Assembly (NCBI GenBank): GCA_964632945.1
Contig: CAZWCX010000018.1
Span: 1-64,000 of the forward strand
Length of the DNA: 64,000 bases
Reading direction: 5' to 3'
Origin: CAZWCX01 sp964632945
GTDB taxonomy: Bacteria > Planctomycetota > MHYJ01 > WSZJ01 > CAZWCX01
How positions within the stretch are numbered: position 1 is the first letter of the stretch; the number at the start of each line of letters is the position of its first letter. A model generated the notes under the pieces. The model saw only the letters and a program-made list of their open reading frames with translations, made no database searches and had not been told where the DNA came from. Positions 1-7,713 of this stretch are shown here, one piece after another. Made by a program: the position numbers and the translations under genes.

Positions 1-14
1 CCCCGACGCGGAGG

Positions 15-1025
15 CTATTCCTCGCTTTCCGCCGCGCCCTTCCGCTTTTTCCCCTTGTCGGCTTTCTTCGCCTCTCCGCGGCCGCCGGCCGCGTCTTTCA
101 TCACCGCGAGTTCGTCGGCCGACAGCGCCCCGTCCTTGTCGCCGTCGAAGCGCTCGAGCATGTATTCGATCCGCTGCCGCGCCTCGAGCTTCATCAGATC
201 GGTGTACTCTTTCTGGTTGGCCGACTCCTGTTCGTTCAGCGCGCCGTCCTTGTCTTCGTCGAAGCGCGCCATCAGAAGCTCGCGCTCCGCCTCGACCACC
301 GCGTTTTCCCGCTGCGCGATCACCGCGTCCAGTTCCTGCCGGGACAGCCCGCCGTCGCCGTCGGCGTCGAACTGCGCGAGATACTCGCCGCTCAGGTCCC
401 GCTTGCCCATCAGGTCGCGGCCGCCCTTGCCCGGGGCGTCCCCGCCCTCGCCCGTCGCCATCGTCTCGCGCGCCTTCTGGAACTGGCGGATGCGGTCGAG
501 CTCATCCGCCGACAACGCCCCGTCCTTGTCCGCATCCGAGCGCGTCACCAGCTGGTCGATCATCCCGCCCAGCTTCTCCCGGAATGCGCCCAGGCGCGTG
601 TCCATCTCCGCCTGCTCCGCATCGCTCAGCATCCCGTCGCCGTCCCGGTCGAACGTCCGCATCAGCCGCGGAGAATGCTGCTTCAGCAGCTGGTCGATCC
701 GCGCCGCGCGCATCGTGGCGACCTCCTCCGCCGACAGCGCGCCATCGGCATCGGCATCGTACTTCGCCAGCATTTCATCGACGCTCATCTTCCCGATCTG
801 TTGACCCAGCCGATCGGCGAACTTGCCGTCCTCGCGCCCCGGCTTCCGTTCCGGCTTCTTCCCCTTGGCGTTCGGGTGCTCGGCCTTCGGCTCGGCGGCC
901 GGCGCCTCCATCGAGCCCGCATCCCCTTCCATCGAGCCGTCCCCCTCCTGCGCCCACGCCCCGGGGGGGACGCCGAGCGACAGAGCCAGGATCCCGGTCA
1001 TCGCGAGAACTCGCGTGAACGTCAT
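15..1025 (-). CDS. Secreted protein with six EF-hand calcium-binding loops
   Basis: The 336-residue product starts with a signal peptide ending near AWA-Q (residue 25). An acidic/basic linker follows, then six canonical 12-residue EF-hand loops between about residue 90 and 315: DADADGALSAEE, DRDGDGMLSDAE, DADKDGALSADE, DADGDGGLSRQE, DEDKDGALNEQE and DGDKDGALSADE. All keep acidic residues at loop positions 1, 3, 5 and 12 and Gly at position 6, so calcium binding is very likely. The C-terminal tail is Lys-rich. A GGAG motif lies about 9 nt before the ATG. The gene is divergent from the metallopeptidase gene at 1217. Export to the periplasm or surface is inferred from the signal peptide; no enzymatic domain is visible, so the role (calcium buffering, structural, sensing) is unknown. 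Confidence 0.88.
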   Translation of the reverse strand: MTFTRVLAMTGILALSLGVPPGAWAQEGDGSMEGDAGSMEAPAAEPKAEHPNAKGKKPERKPGREDGKFADRLGQQIGKMSVDEMLAKYDADADGALSAEEVATMRAARIDQLLKQHSPRLMRTFDRDGDGMLSDAEQAEMDTRLGAFREKLGGMIDQLVTRSDADKDGALSADELDRIRQFQKARETMATGEGGDAPGKGGRDLMGKRDLSGEYLAQFDADGDGGLSRQELDAVIAQRENAVVEAERELLMARFDEDKDGALNEQESANQKEYTDLMKLEARQRIEYMLERFDGDKDGALSADELAVMKDAAGGRGEAKKADKGKKRKGAAESEE

Positions 1026-1138
1026 AACCTATTCTCCCATAAATAGCTGCGATCGAGAGTGTGAGCCGACCCCATCCATGCACCTTCTTCAACCCCACCC
1101 GGGACGTCGGGTTCCGGGAATTCCGGGTGGTCCAACGA

Positions 1139-1167
1139 TTGACGGCGGGCGCGGCCCGGTCTAGGCT
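1139..1167 (+). promoter_or_regulatory. Candidate housekeeping promoter of the 1217 operon
   Basis: TTGACG (1139-1144), a 17-nt spacer, then TAGGCT (1162-1167), 50 nt before the chosen ATG at 1217. It fits the pattern seen at many other gene starts in this window. It also excludes the upstream in-frame ATG at 1061 as the start. Not tested. Confidence 0.5.
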
Positions 1168-1216
1168 CACCGGGGTCTGGAGACCGCTCGTCAGGCTTCC
1201 ATCCCGGGGGTTGCCC

Positions 1217-3982
1217 ATGCTGCTCCGCCCCGTTGTCGTTCTGCTCCTGCTTTGGATCGTTCCGGGTCCGGTGCGCGCCGACCTGTTCGACGACCTGATC
1301 GAGCAGGGGAAGGTTCACCGCCAGGCGAAGAACCCGCTCGAGGCGTTCGACTGCTTCGAGCGCGTGATCCGGACGGCGGAGACGATGGGTCCGAAGCGCA
1401 AGGCGCGCGACGAGATCTTCGCGATGGGGCCGATCCCGGCGCGGGAGATGAACGACGGGGAGAAGGCGCTGGTGGCGTCGCGGATCAAGGACGAGAAGGT
1501 CCGCCACTTTCGCGACGTGATCGGCCGGCTCAACGGCCGGAAGAAGTTTCACGGGGTGCGGACGCTTCGGCTGGCGATCCTGGACAACCTGGAGGACGAC
1601 GGGGCGGCGGACCGGGAGCGCCAGGCGATCAAGGACCTGGAGTTCCGCATGGTGCGCGAGCTCGATGCCAAGGACAAGGCGGAGTACGAAAAGACGATCG
1701 CCGCGAACAAGGGAGAGGCGCTGGCGAAGGCCGCCGCGTTCTGGCGGGCGAAGGGGAAACGGGTTCTCGCCGCGGAACTGATGCGGGAGTACGACTATCG
1801 GCTGCCCGGAGACGATCCCAAGCGCGAGAAGGCGCAGGCGGAGATCCGGGAGATCGAGCAGGAGCACCTGGCCGCGGTGCCGGAGGACGAGAAGAAGGAG
1901 GCGGAGGCGGCGATCCGGCACCGGGCGTGGGCGGACCTGACCACGACGGTGAGCCACCATTTCATCTACATCGGCGACAAGGGATACGTGCCGCGAATTC
2001 CGCCCAAGTCGATGCTGGAGCTCGACCTCGCCTACATCTTCATCACCGACTTGCTGGAGAACAACCCCGACGCGGACGGCCAGCGGATCACCATTTTCTT
2101 CAAGGAGCTGTGGGACTTCGGCGGCGGCATCGGCGGGGGCAAGACCATCGACATCGGCCGGGTGGACATCAAGGCCCCCTCGATCACCGTGTCGAACTTC
2201 CTGTTCTTCCACGAGCTTTGCCACTGCCTGTTCGATACCGCGATGATCTACGATGGGTTCGTCGAGGGGGTCGCCAACTTCGGCGCGACCTTCGCGTATG
2301 ACGCGCTCGGGTACCGGAACGAGGCGGAGAACGGCTTCAAGTCCAACTACGGCCAGTTCGTGAAGGACTACCTCGGGCGGGACGTGCGATTCTGGCGGAT
2401 CCAGCCGTACGGCCCCTCCTGCGGGTTCTGGCTGCACTTCATCCAGAAGTACGGCAAGGAGCCGGACGGCCTCTACGACTGGTGCAAGTACCGGAAGTTC
2501 TTCCGGCTCTGGCGTCGCTACACCATCCGGACCGAGCGGACGACGGAGAAGATCCGCTACTTCGGCAGCTGTCTGGCCGAGTGTTTCGGTCCCGGGGTGA
2601 TCGAGGATCTGCGCGAGTTCCGCTTTCCCGTCCTGCCGGACGAGTTGTCCCGGGTGCAGAAGGAAGTGGAGGATCTCTGGCCGAAGTACCAGGAGGGATT
2701 CGAGAGGCTCGCGCGCAAGGAATTCGAGGGCGCGCTCGAGTCGCTGAAGGCCGTCGCCGACACGGGCGCCGAGAGCGAAGTCGTGGCGCTCGCCCGCGAG
2801 GCGATGCTGCATGCCGCCCACGAGACCGGCGACGAGGCGACGCTCAAGCAGCAACGCGAGGCGCTCGGCCTCATCATGGATTGGAAGCTGTGCGGCCCGT
2901 TCTACAGCGCGGGGGTGCTTCCGCTGCACGACGTCTTCGCCCCCGAATGGGAGATCGACTACGCCAAGGAGTATCCCTCGCAGTACCAGATCGCGAAGTG
3001 GTGGGACGCCAAGCCCCGGTACGACGGGGAGGTCCGGTACGAGTTCCACTACCCGCAGAACGCGGCGGCGTACGCGTTGGCCTACCTCGACGTGCCCACC
3101 GATACGGACGGGTACGTGTTCGTCGGCAGCGACGACATGCACGGGCTGTGGGTCAACCGGCAGTTGATCGAGAAACGCGACGTCCGGCGCGGGGTGATGT
3201 TCGATCACGACCGGTATCCGGTCTCGTTCCGGCGCGGCCTCAACGTCCTCCTGCTCAAGATCGGCAACGGCGGCGGAGATCTCGGCTTCGTCCTGCGCGT
3301 GACCGATCGCAAGGGACGCGCGATACCGGCGCTCCGCGTATTCACGGCGAATCGGGACGCCGAGCTGGGAGCGGCGCCCCTGTTCAAGGCCGCGCGGCGC
3401 GTCTATCTGGAGGAGTTCCACAATCGCGCGACCCTGCAGGCGAACTGGATCACCGGCTGCGGCTCCTGGAAGATCCAGAACAAGATGTTGTCGGGGACCG
3501 ACACGAAGCGGAACGCCCTCTGGCGCAAGTTCCTGGTCACCCCCGGACAGGAGAAGGACGCGCCCGCCAACATGCTCTGGCTCAAGCCCAAGCTCACGGG
3601 CGGCGTCCGCGACCTGCAGATCGACATGGACCTCCGGATGGCCGGAATGGCGTATCCGAAGTTCACGGTGACCCTGGACGGGGAGGGGGAGAACGACGGT
3701 CTTTCCGGCCTGACGTTGATCTTCCTTCCCATCGAAGAAGGCGTGGACGTACGATTCGAGTGGTACGACAAGATCATGTACTACCGGCGCGTGAAGCTTC
3801 CCCAGGCGAAGGAGTACGCGCTGGCGGTCTCGCGCGAGTCCGGTTTCGTCTCCGTCGTGCTGAACGGCGTGAGTGTATTCGACCGCGTGTCGATGCCGGT
3901 GCTGCGTTCCGGGCATGTCGGGTTCGCGACCTACGGGCTCGAGCCGGGCGTGACGCGGTTCGCGCTGTCGGCCGGCAAGTGA
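1217..3982 (+). CDS. Large secreted gluzincin-like metallopeptidase (peptidase MA type)
   Basis: The 921-residue product starts with the signal peptide MLLRPVVVLLLLW...VRA. The central part carries the zinc-peptidase signature HELCH (H332, E333, H336). A possible third ligand, E350, lies in the segment DGFVEGVANF, as in gluzincins. Downstream (about 560-720) is a PA14-like beta region with repeated Gly/Asp turns, and the last about 200 residues resemble a lectin-like (LamG/DUF1080-type) beta-sandwich. The protein is therefore probably an exported peptidase with C-terminal binding modules; the substrate is unknown. The start at 1217 was chosen over the ATG at 1061 because it begins the signal peptide and follows a candidate promoter at 1139-1167. 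The gene heads a tight operon with the zinc-ribbon (26 nt away) and HEAT-repeat genes. Confidence 0.85.
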   Translation: MLLRPVVVLLLLWIVPGPVRADLFDDLIEQGKVHRQAKNPLEAFDCFERVIRTAETMGPKRKARDEIFAMGPIPAREMNDGEKALVASRIKDEKVRHFRDVIGRLNGRKKFHGVRTLRLAILDNLEDDGAADRERQAIKDLEFRMVRELDAKDKAEYEKTIAANKGEALAKAAAFWRAKGKRVLAAELMREYDYRLPGDDPKREKAQAEIREIEQEHLAAVPEDEKKEAEAAIRHRAWADLTTTVSHHFIYIGDKGYVPRIPPKSMLELDLAYIFITDLLENNPDADGQRITIFFKELWDFGGGIGGGKTIDIGRVDIKAPSITVSNFLFFHELCHCLFDTAMIYDGFVEGVANFGATFAYDALGYRNEAENGFKSNYGQFVKDYLGRDVRFWRIQPYGPSCGFWLHFIQKYGKEPDGLYDWCKYRKFFRLWRRYTIRTERTTEKIRYFGSCLAECFGPGVIEDLREFRFPVLPDELSRVQKEVEDLWPKYQEGFERLARKEFEGALESLKAVADTGAESEVVALAREAMLHAAHETGDEATLKQQREALGLIMDWKLCGPFYSAGVLPLHDVFAPEWEIDYAKEYPSQYQIAKWWDAKPRYDGEVRYEFHYPQNAAAYALAYLDVPTDTDGYVFVGSDDMHGLWVNRQLIEKRDVRRGVMFDHDRYPVSFRRGLNVLLLKIGNGGGDLGFVLRVTDRKGRAIPALRVFTANRDAELGAAPLFKAARRVYLEEFHNRATLQANWITGCGSWKIQNKMLSGTDTKRNALWRKFLVTPGQEKDAPANMLWLKPKLTGGVRDLQIDMDLRMAGMAYPKFTVTLDGEGENDGLSGLTLIFLPIEEGVDVRFEWYDKIMYYRRVKLPQAKEYALAVSRESGFVSVVLNGVSVFDRVSMPVLRSGHVGFATYGLEPGVTRFALSAGK

Positions 3983-4008
3983 GCGCTCATCGCAGGGAGG
4001 TGACGATC

Positions 4009-4257
4009 ATGCCGCTCGACCTGGAGTTCTTTTCCTGTCTGTCCTGCGGGGCGATGTACCGGCTGTCGGAGCGCCCGCCGGGAACGAAGTTCGCCTGCAC
4101 CGGCTGCAACCGATCGGTGACCGTTCCCGTGCCGCCGCGGGGGAGCGAGGACAGCACGCTGAGCCGGAACGTGACCGACCTCAAGAAGGAGATCGAGGAG
4201 AAGAAGAAGGCGGCCTCGTTCGTGGTCAAGACCGGCAAGCGCAAGAAGCCGTCCTAG
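4009..4257 (+). CDS. Small zinc-ribbon protein
   Basis: The 82-residue product carries two Cys pairs, C10-x2-C13 (CLSC) and C30-x2-C33 (CTGC), 17 residues apart, typical of a zinc ribbon. A Lys/Glu-rich, probably helical tail follows (DLKKEIEEKKKAA). An excellent ribosome-binding site (AGGGAGG) ends 8 nt before the ATG. The gene lies 26 nt after the metallopeptidase and 15 nt before the HEAT-repeat gene, so all three are likely cotranscribed. No signal peptide is present, so it is probably cytoplasmic. Small zinc-ribbon proteins of this layout are common next to kinases and repeat proteins in Planctomycetes; the function is unknown. Confidence 0.85.
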   Translation: MPLDLEFFSCLSCGAMYRLSERPPGTKFACTGCNRSVTVPVPPRGSEDSTLSRNVTDLKKEIEEKKKAASFVVKTGKRKKPS

Positions 4258-4272
4258 GATTCGGGGGCCGAG

Positions 4273-5688
4273 ATGGGCCGGAACGTGCGCTGGGCCGCGC
4301 TCTGGGCGTTGATGGCGGCGTGGGCCGGATGGGGGATCCACGCGCTGGCCCAGCGGAGCGTCGCCCGCGCGGCGCCGTCGGGGCGGGCCGCCGAGGTGTG
4401 GCGCGCCGTGCGCGCCTTCGAGATCGCGGAGTCCCTGCCGCGCGCCGATGCGCTTGGTCGCGGGCAGCGTCTCCAGGTGCGCGGGATCCGCGCGGACGAT
4501 CTTCCCCACCTCCTGGCGGCCGTGAGGGAGCCGGACGCCGCCCTGCGGATGGCTGCGGAGAAGGCGATCGACGGCCTTGCCGACGAGATGTTCGCGCGCT
4601 CGGAGGAGTTGCTCGACGCCCTCGAGGATCCGCACCCGGCGGTCGCGGCGGTGGCGGTGCGGATCCTGGCGGAGTTCCCGCCCGCGCCGGCGCGGGCGCT
4701 GCCGAGACTGGCGGAATTGCTGCCGCTGCTCGCGCCCGTCGACCGTCGGGCGGCGGCGTTCCTTCTCGGGCACGAGCCGATCGGGGTGGATGCGCTCGCG
4801 CCGGCGGCGGCCCGGTTGGCGGCGGGGTTGCGCGATCCGGAGCCCGCGGTCCGTCATCACGTCGGCCACGTGTTTCGGAAGATGGGGGTTCGGGCCGCAT
4901 CGGCGCGCGGCTCGTTGCAGGAGATTTTCGAATCGGGGCCGCGGGACGTGCGCGCGGACGCCGCGCTCGCCCTGGCGGCGGTGGCGCCGGGGGACGCGAA
5001 GACGGTGTCCCGGCTGGCGCAGGCGCTGGCGGAGAACGACGGTCGCCCGATCCGCCGGGACCTGCTGGAGGCGCTCGCGCGGCTGGGGGAGCGCGGGGCG
5101 GTGGCGGCCGCGCAGGTGCATTCGCTGCTGGACGCGGACGACCCCGGATTGCGGCGGGCGGCGTGCGCGTCCCTCGGGGCGATGGGACGGATCGGGCGGG
5201 AACGGCTGCTGCCGACCTTGCAGGGATGGCTGGAGCGGGCGGATCGACGCGTCGAGGCCGCCGAGGCCCTGGCCGCGCTGGGCGCCGGGGGAAAGGCCGC
5301 CATTCCGGCCTTGCGCGCGGCGATCGCGCGCGCGTGGGGATGGGAAAAGGGGGCGCTGGTTCGAGCGTTGGTGGCCGTGGGCGCCGAGGCCGGGGACGCC
5401 CTGCCGCCGCTGCTCGACCAACTGCAGTCCGGCGACGCCGGGCAGCGCGAGGCGGCCGCCCGCGGGATCGCCGCCTACGGGACCGCCGCCGCCCCGGTCG
5501 TCGCCGATCTCGCTCGCGTCGTGCGCGAGGACCCCGTCGCCGCCGTCCGCGCCGCCGCCGCCCGCGCGCTCGGGGCGATCGGCCCGGCGGCACGCCCGGC
5601 GCGCTCCGCGCTCGAGGCGCGCGCCGCCAGCGAAATCCGCCACGAGGCGGAAGCCGCGCGGGAGGCGCTCCGACGCATCGGCGGGTGA
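4273..5688 (+). CDS. Membrane-anchored HEAT-repeat protein
   Basis: The 471-residue product has an N-terminal hydrophobic segment (residues 6-26, signal or membrane anchor). The rest is Ala/Leu/Arg-rich helical repeats of about 30-37 residues, each with a pattern like 'DPxPxVRxxAAxALGxIGP..A..AL', typical of HEAT or PBS-lyase repeats. Clear units lie around residues 80-115, 180-215, 290-330 and 380-465. Such proteins form curved scaffolds for protein binding; no catalytic motif is visible. It is the third gene of the 1217 operon, and its partner may be the metallopeptidase or the zinc-ribbon protein (inference). It converges with the sigma-factor gene. Confidence 0.85.
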   Translation: MGRNVRWAALWALMAAWAGWGIHALAQRSVARAAPSGRAAEVWRAVRAFEIAESLPRADALGRGQRLQVRGIRADDLPHLLAAVREPDAALRMAAEKAIDGLADEMFARSEELLDALEDPHPAVAAVAVRILAEFPPAPARALPRLAELLPLLAPVDRRAAAFLLGHEPIGVDALAPAAARLAAGLRDPEPAVRHHVGHVFRKMGVRAASARGSLQEIFESGPRDVRADAALALAAVAPGDAKTVSRLAQALAENDGRPIRRDLLEALARLGERGAVAAAQVHSLLDADDPGLRRAACASLGAMGRIGRERLLPTLQGWLERADRRVEAAEALAALGAGGKAAIPALRAAIARAWGWEKGALVRALVAVGAEAGDALPPLLDQLQSGDAGQREAAARGIAAYGTAAAPVVADLARVVREDPVAAVRAAAARALGAIGPAARPARSALEARAASEIRHEAEAAREALRRIGG

Positions 5689-5851
5689 CCCCGGCCGCGT
5701 GGGCGCCTTGCCCGGACCCGGCGGCCCTCGGGGGGATGCGCGCGCGGACGCCGCCAGGCAGGCGGTTCCGGGCCGGACCCCCGGCCGCGTCCGGCGCGGG
5801 TCGGATCGGATCCCGCCCGCCGCGTCGGCGATTCTCCGGACCCTCCCGGGG

Positions 5852-6598
5852 TCACCGGCCGCGAATCCGCAGGACGTCCTTCCATTCCGTGTCCAGGTCG
5901 ATCTCCTGCGCCAGACCGTCCGCGAGAATGACGCGCAGCGTCTCCCGCAATCGCTTGCGCACCGCGTGCAGGTGGTTGGTGAGGTCCGTCAGGGAAATCC
6001 CGAGCCGGCGCGCGACCTCCTCCTGGACCGGCCGCGGCTCCGCGTCGTCGAGGACCGCCGCCGCGAACGCGCGCCACTGGATTTCCTTCCCCGCGGCGAT
6101 CGTTCCGACCCGCACGGCGTCGAGCGCCTGCTGAAGCACGCCCGACCGCCAGGCGCGGTCGAACGCTTCCTCCGCCGTGGCCGCCGGATCGGGCCCGCCC
6201 CCCGGGACTTCCCCCGCCTCCTCGAAAGGGACCGCCGCGCGACCGCCCCCGCGCTTCAGGCGCCCCTGGTCGCGTTTCGCATTGGCCAGGAAGTGCTTCA
6301 GCGACGCCTTCAGGAACGAGCGGAAGCGGCCCTTCTCGGGCGCGACTCCGGCCAGGCCATCCTTCTCCAGGAGTGCGGTGAAAAACGCCTGCGTCAGGTC
6401 CTTGGCCGACTCGTTGTCGCGCGACCACTGAAAGCGCACGTACGCGTACACCGGCTTCCAGTAGCGACGAATCAGTTCCTCGAGGGCGCCGCGGTGCTCC
6501 GGCGACTCGAGGTCCTTCGCGGACAGCACCTGGCTCCAGAGGGTCGGCGGGAAGCGCGCATCGCGTCCCCCCAGGCTGGTGACTTCGGCGTTTCCCAT
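5852..6598 (-). CDS. ECF-type RNA polymerase sigma factor
   Basis: The 248-residue product has a region-2 segment (about 38-110: RRYWKPVYAYVR, DLTQAFFTALLE, FRSFLKASLKHFL) and a C-terminal region-4 helix-turn-helix (about 195-230: VARRLGISLTDLTNHLHAVRKRL). The two are joined by a longer linker than in classical ECF factors. The gene begins 5 nt after the stop of the Ser/Thr kinase gene, so the two are one transcription unit. ECF factors paired with Ser/Thr kinases are a recognised group in Planctomycetes, where phosphorylation rather than an anti-sigma factor is thought to control activity. That mechanism is inferred here from position only. No anti-sigma gene is adjacent. Confidence 0.9.
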   Translation of the reverse strand: MGNAEVTSLGGRDARFPPTLWSQVLSAKDLESPEHRGALEELIRRYWKPVYAYVRFQWSRDNESAKDLTQAFFTALLEKDGLAGVAPEKGRFRSFLKASLKHFLANAKRDQGRLKRGGGRAAVPFEEAGEVPGGGPDPAATAEEAFDRAWRSGVLQQALDAVRVGTIAAGKEIQWRAFAAAVLDDAEPRPVQEEVARRLGISLTDLTNHLHAVRKRLRETLRVILADGLAQEIDLDTEWKDVLRIRGR

Positions 6599-6603
6599 CT
6601 GCG

Positions 6604-7611
6604 TCAGCGTTCGCCCTTCCACCACTTCGCCGCCCGATCGAGCCACCGGCGCCACCCCGGAGTCCCGGTCGCCCCGCCGCGCAGGGCCGCCATTTCTTCC
6701 GCCGCCTCGGGCGCGGAGCCGAACCGACGCGCGGGGTCCTTCTCCATCAGGCGGCCGATCAAGGCCGCCACGGCCGGCGGCAGATCCGGGACGCGCTCCT
6801 CGAGGCGCGGCGGCGCGTCCTGGAGGATCGCGCGGAAAAGGGCCGTGGGCGTGGATCCCTGGAACGGCAGCTCCGCCACCAGCATGGTGTACAAGGTCGC
6901 GCCCAGAGAATACAGGTCGGTCCGCGCGTCGATCGTGCGCCCCTCCAATTGCTCGGGCGCCGCGTACGCCAGCGTGCCCACCACGCGCCCGGCCGAAGTC
7001 AGTCCGGCGGGGGCGAACACCTGACGCGCCAGCCCGAAGTCCGCGACCTTGACGGTTCCGCCGGAGTCGACGAGCAGGTTGCCCGGCTTCACGTCCCGGT
7101 GGACGATCCCGCGCGCGTGCGCGGCGGCCAGTCCGCGCGCGGCCTGTTCCGCGACCTCGAGGGCATCGCGCCAGGGGATGCGGCCCTCGCGGCCGATCCA
7201 GCGCGCCACCGAGGGACCGTCCACGAAGGGAAGGACGTGGAAGTGCATCCCTTCCTCGACGCCCGCGTGAAGCACGGTCAAGACGTTCGGATGGTCGATC
7301 TGCGCCGCCACCTGCGCCTCGCGCCGGAAGCGTTCGACCACCTTGGCGGACCCGAACAACGAGGCGTGCAGCACCTTGACGGCGACGGTCTTCCCGAGGG
7401 CGAGGTGCGTGGCGCGGTAGACGTCTCCCATGCCGCCGCGGCCGATCTCCTCGTCGAGGCGGCATCCCCCGAGGATGCGGCCGAGACGGGGAGTGCGCGC
7501 CCGCTCGGGCGCGGTCTCCCCGGGGTCGGAGTCGGGGTCGGAGCCGAGGAACGCCAGCAGGCGATCCTCGGCGGCGGAGGAGAGCGGGGCGGCTGCGGGA
7601 TTCGAGTCCAC
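6604..7611 (-). CDS. Soluble Ser/Thr protein kinase paired with the sigma factor
   Basis: The 335-residue kinase has a 50-residue N-terminal extension, then all catalytic landmarks: glycine loop IGRGGMGDVY (56-65), VAVK with K79, HRDVKPGN (171-178), DFG (191-193) and an APE motif (AAPEQLEG). It ends soon after the kinase fold (RWLDRAAKWWKGER). It lacks a transmembrane helix or sensor domain, so it is probably cytoplasmic. The start is GTG at 7611, with GGGAG about 8 nt upstream and a candidate promoter TTGGCG-N17-TACAAT at 7670-7642. Its 5-nt spacing to the ECF sigma gene suggests that it phosphorylates that sigma factor (inference). Confidence 0.92.
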   Translation of the reverse strand: MDSNPAAAPLSSAAEDRLLAFLGSDPDSDPGETAPERARTPRLGRILGGCRLDEEIGRGGMGDVYRATHLALGKTVAVKVLHASLFGSAKVVERFRREAQVAAQIDHPNVLTVLHAGVEEGMHFHVLPFVDGPSVARWIGREGRIPWRDALEVAEQAARGLAAAHARGIVHRDVKPGNLLVDSGGTVKVADFGLARQVFAPAGLTSAGRVVGTLAYAAPEQLEGRTIDARTDLYSLGATLYTMLVAELPFQGSTPTALFRAILQDAPPRLEERVPDLPPAVAALIGRLMEKDPARRFGSAPEAAEEMAALRGGATGTPGWRRWLDRAAKWWKGER

Positions 7612-7641
7612 GACGGCAATCTCCCGGGAGGGGCGGAGCCC

Positions 7642-7670
7642 ATTGTACCGACGAGGGGTCGTCCCGCCAA
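7642..7670 (-). promoter_or_regulatory. Candidate promoter of the kinase-sigma unit
   Basis: On the minus strand: TTGGCG (7670-7665), 17-nt spacer, TACAAT (7647-7642), 31 nt before the GTG start at 7611. The -10 box matches the sigma-70 consensus at five of six positions. Confidence 0.5.
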
Positions 7671-7713
7671 GGACCAGGACGGGTTTGCTTTCCCGCCCTC
7701 GGTTGCGGCGGCG

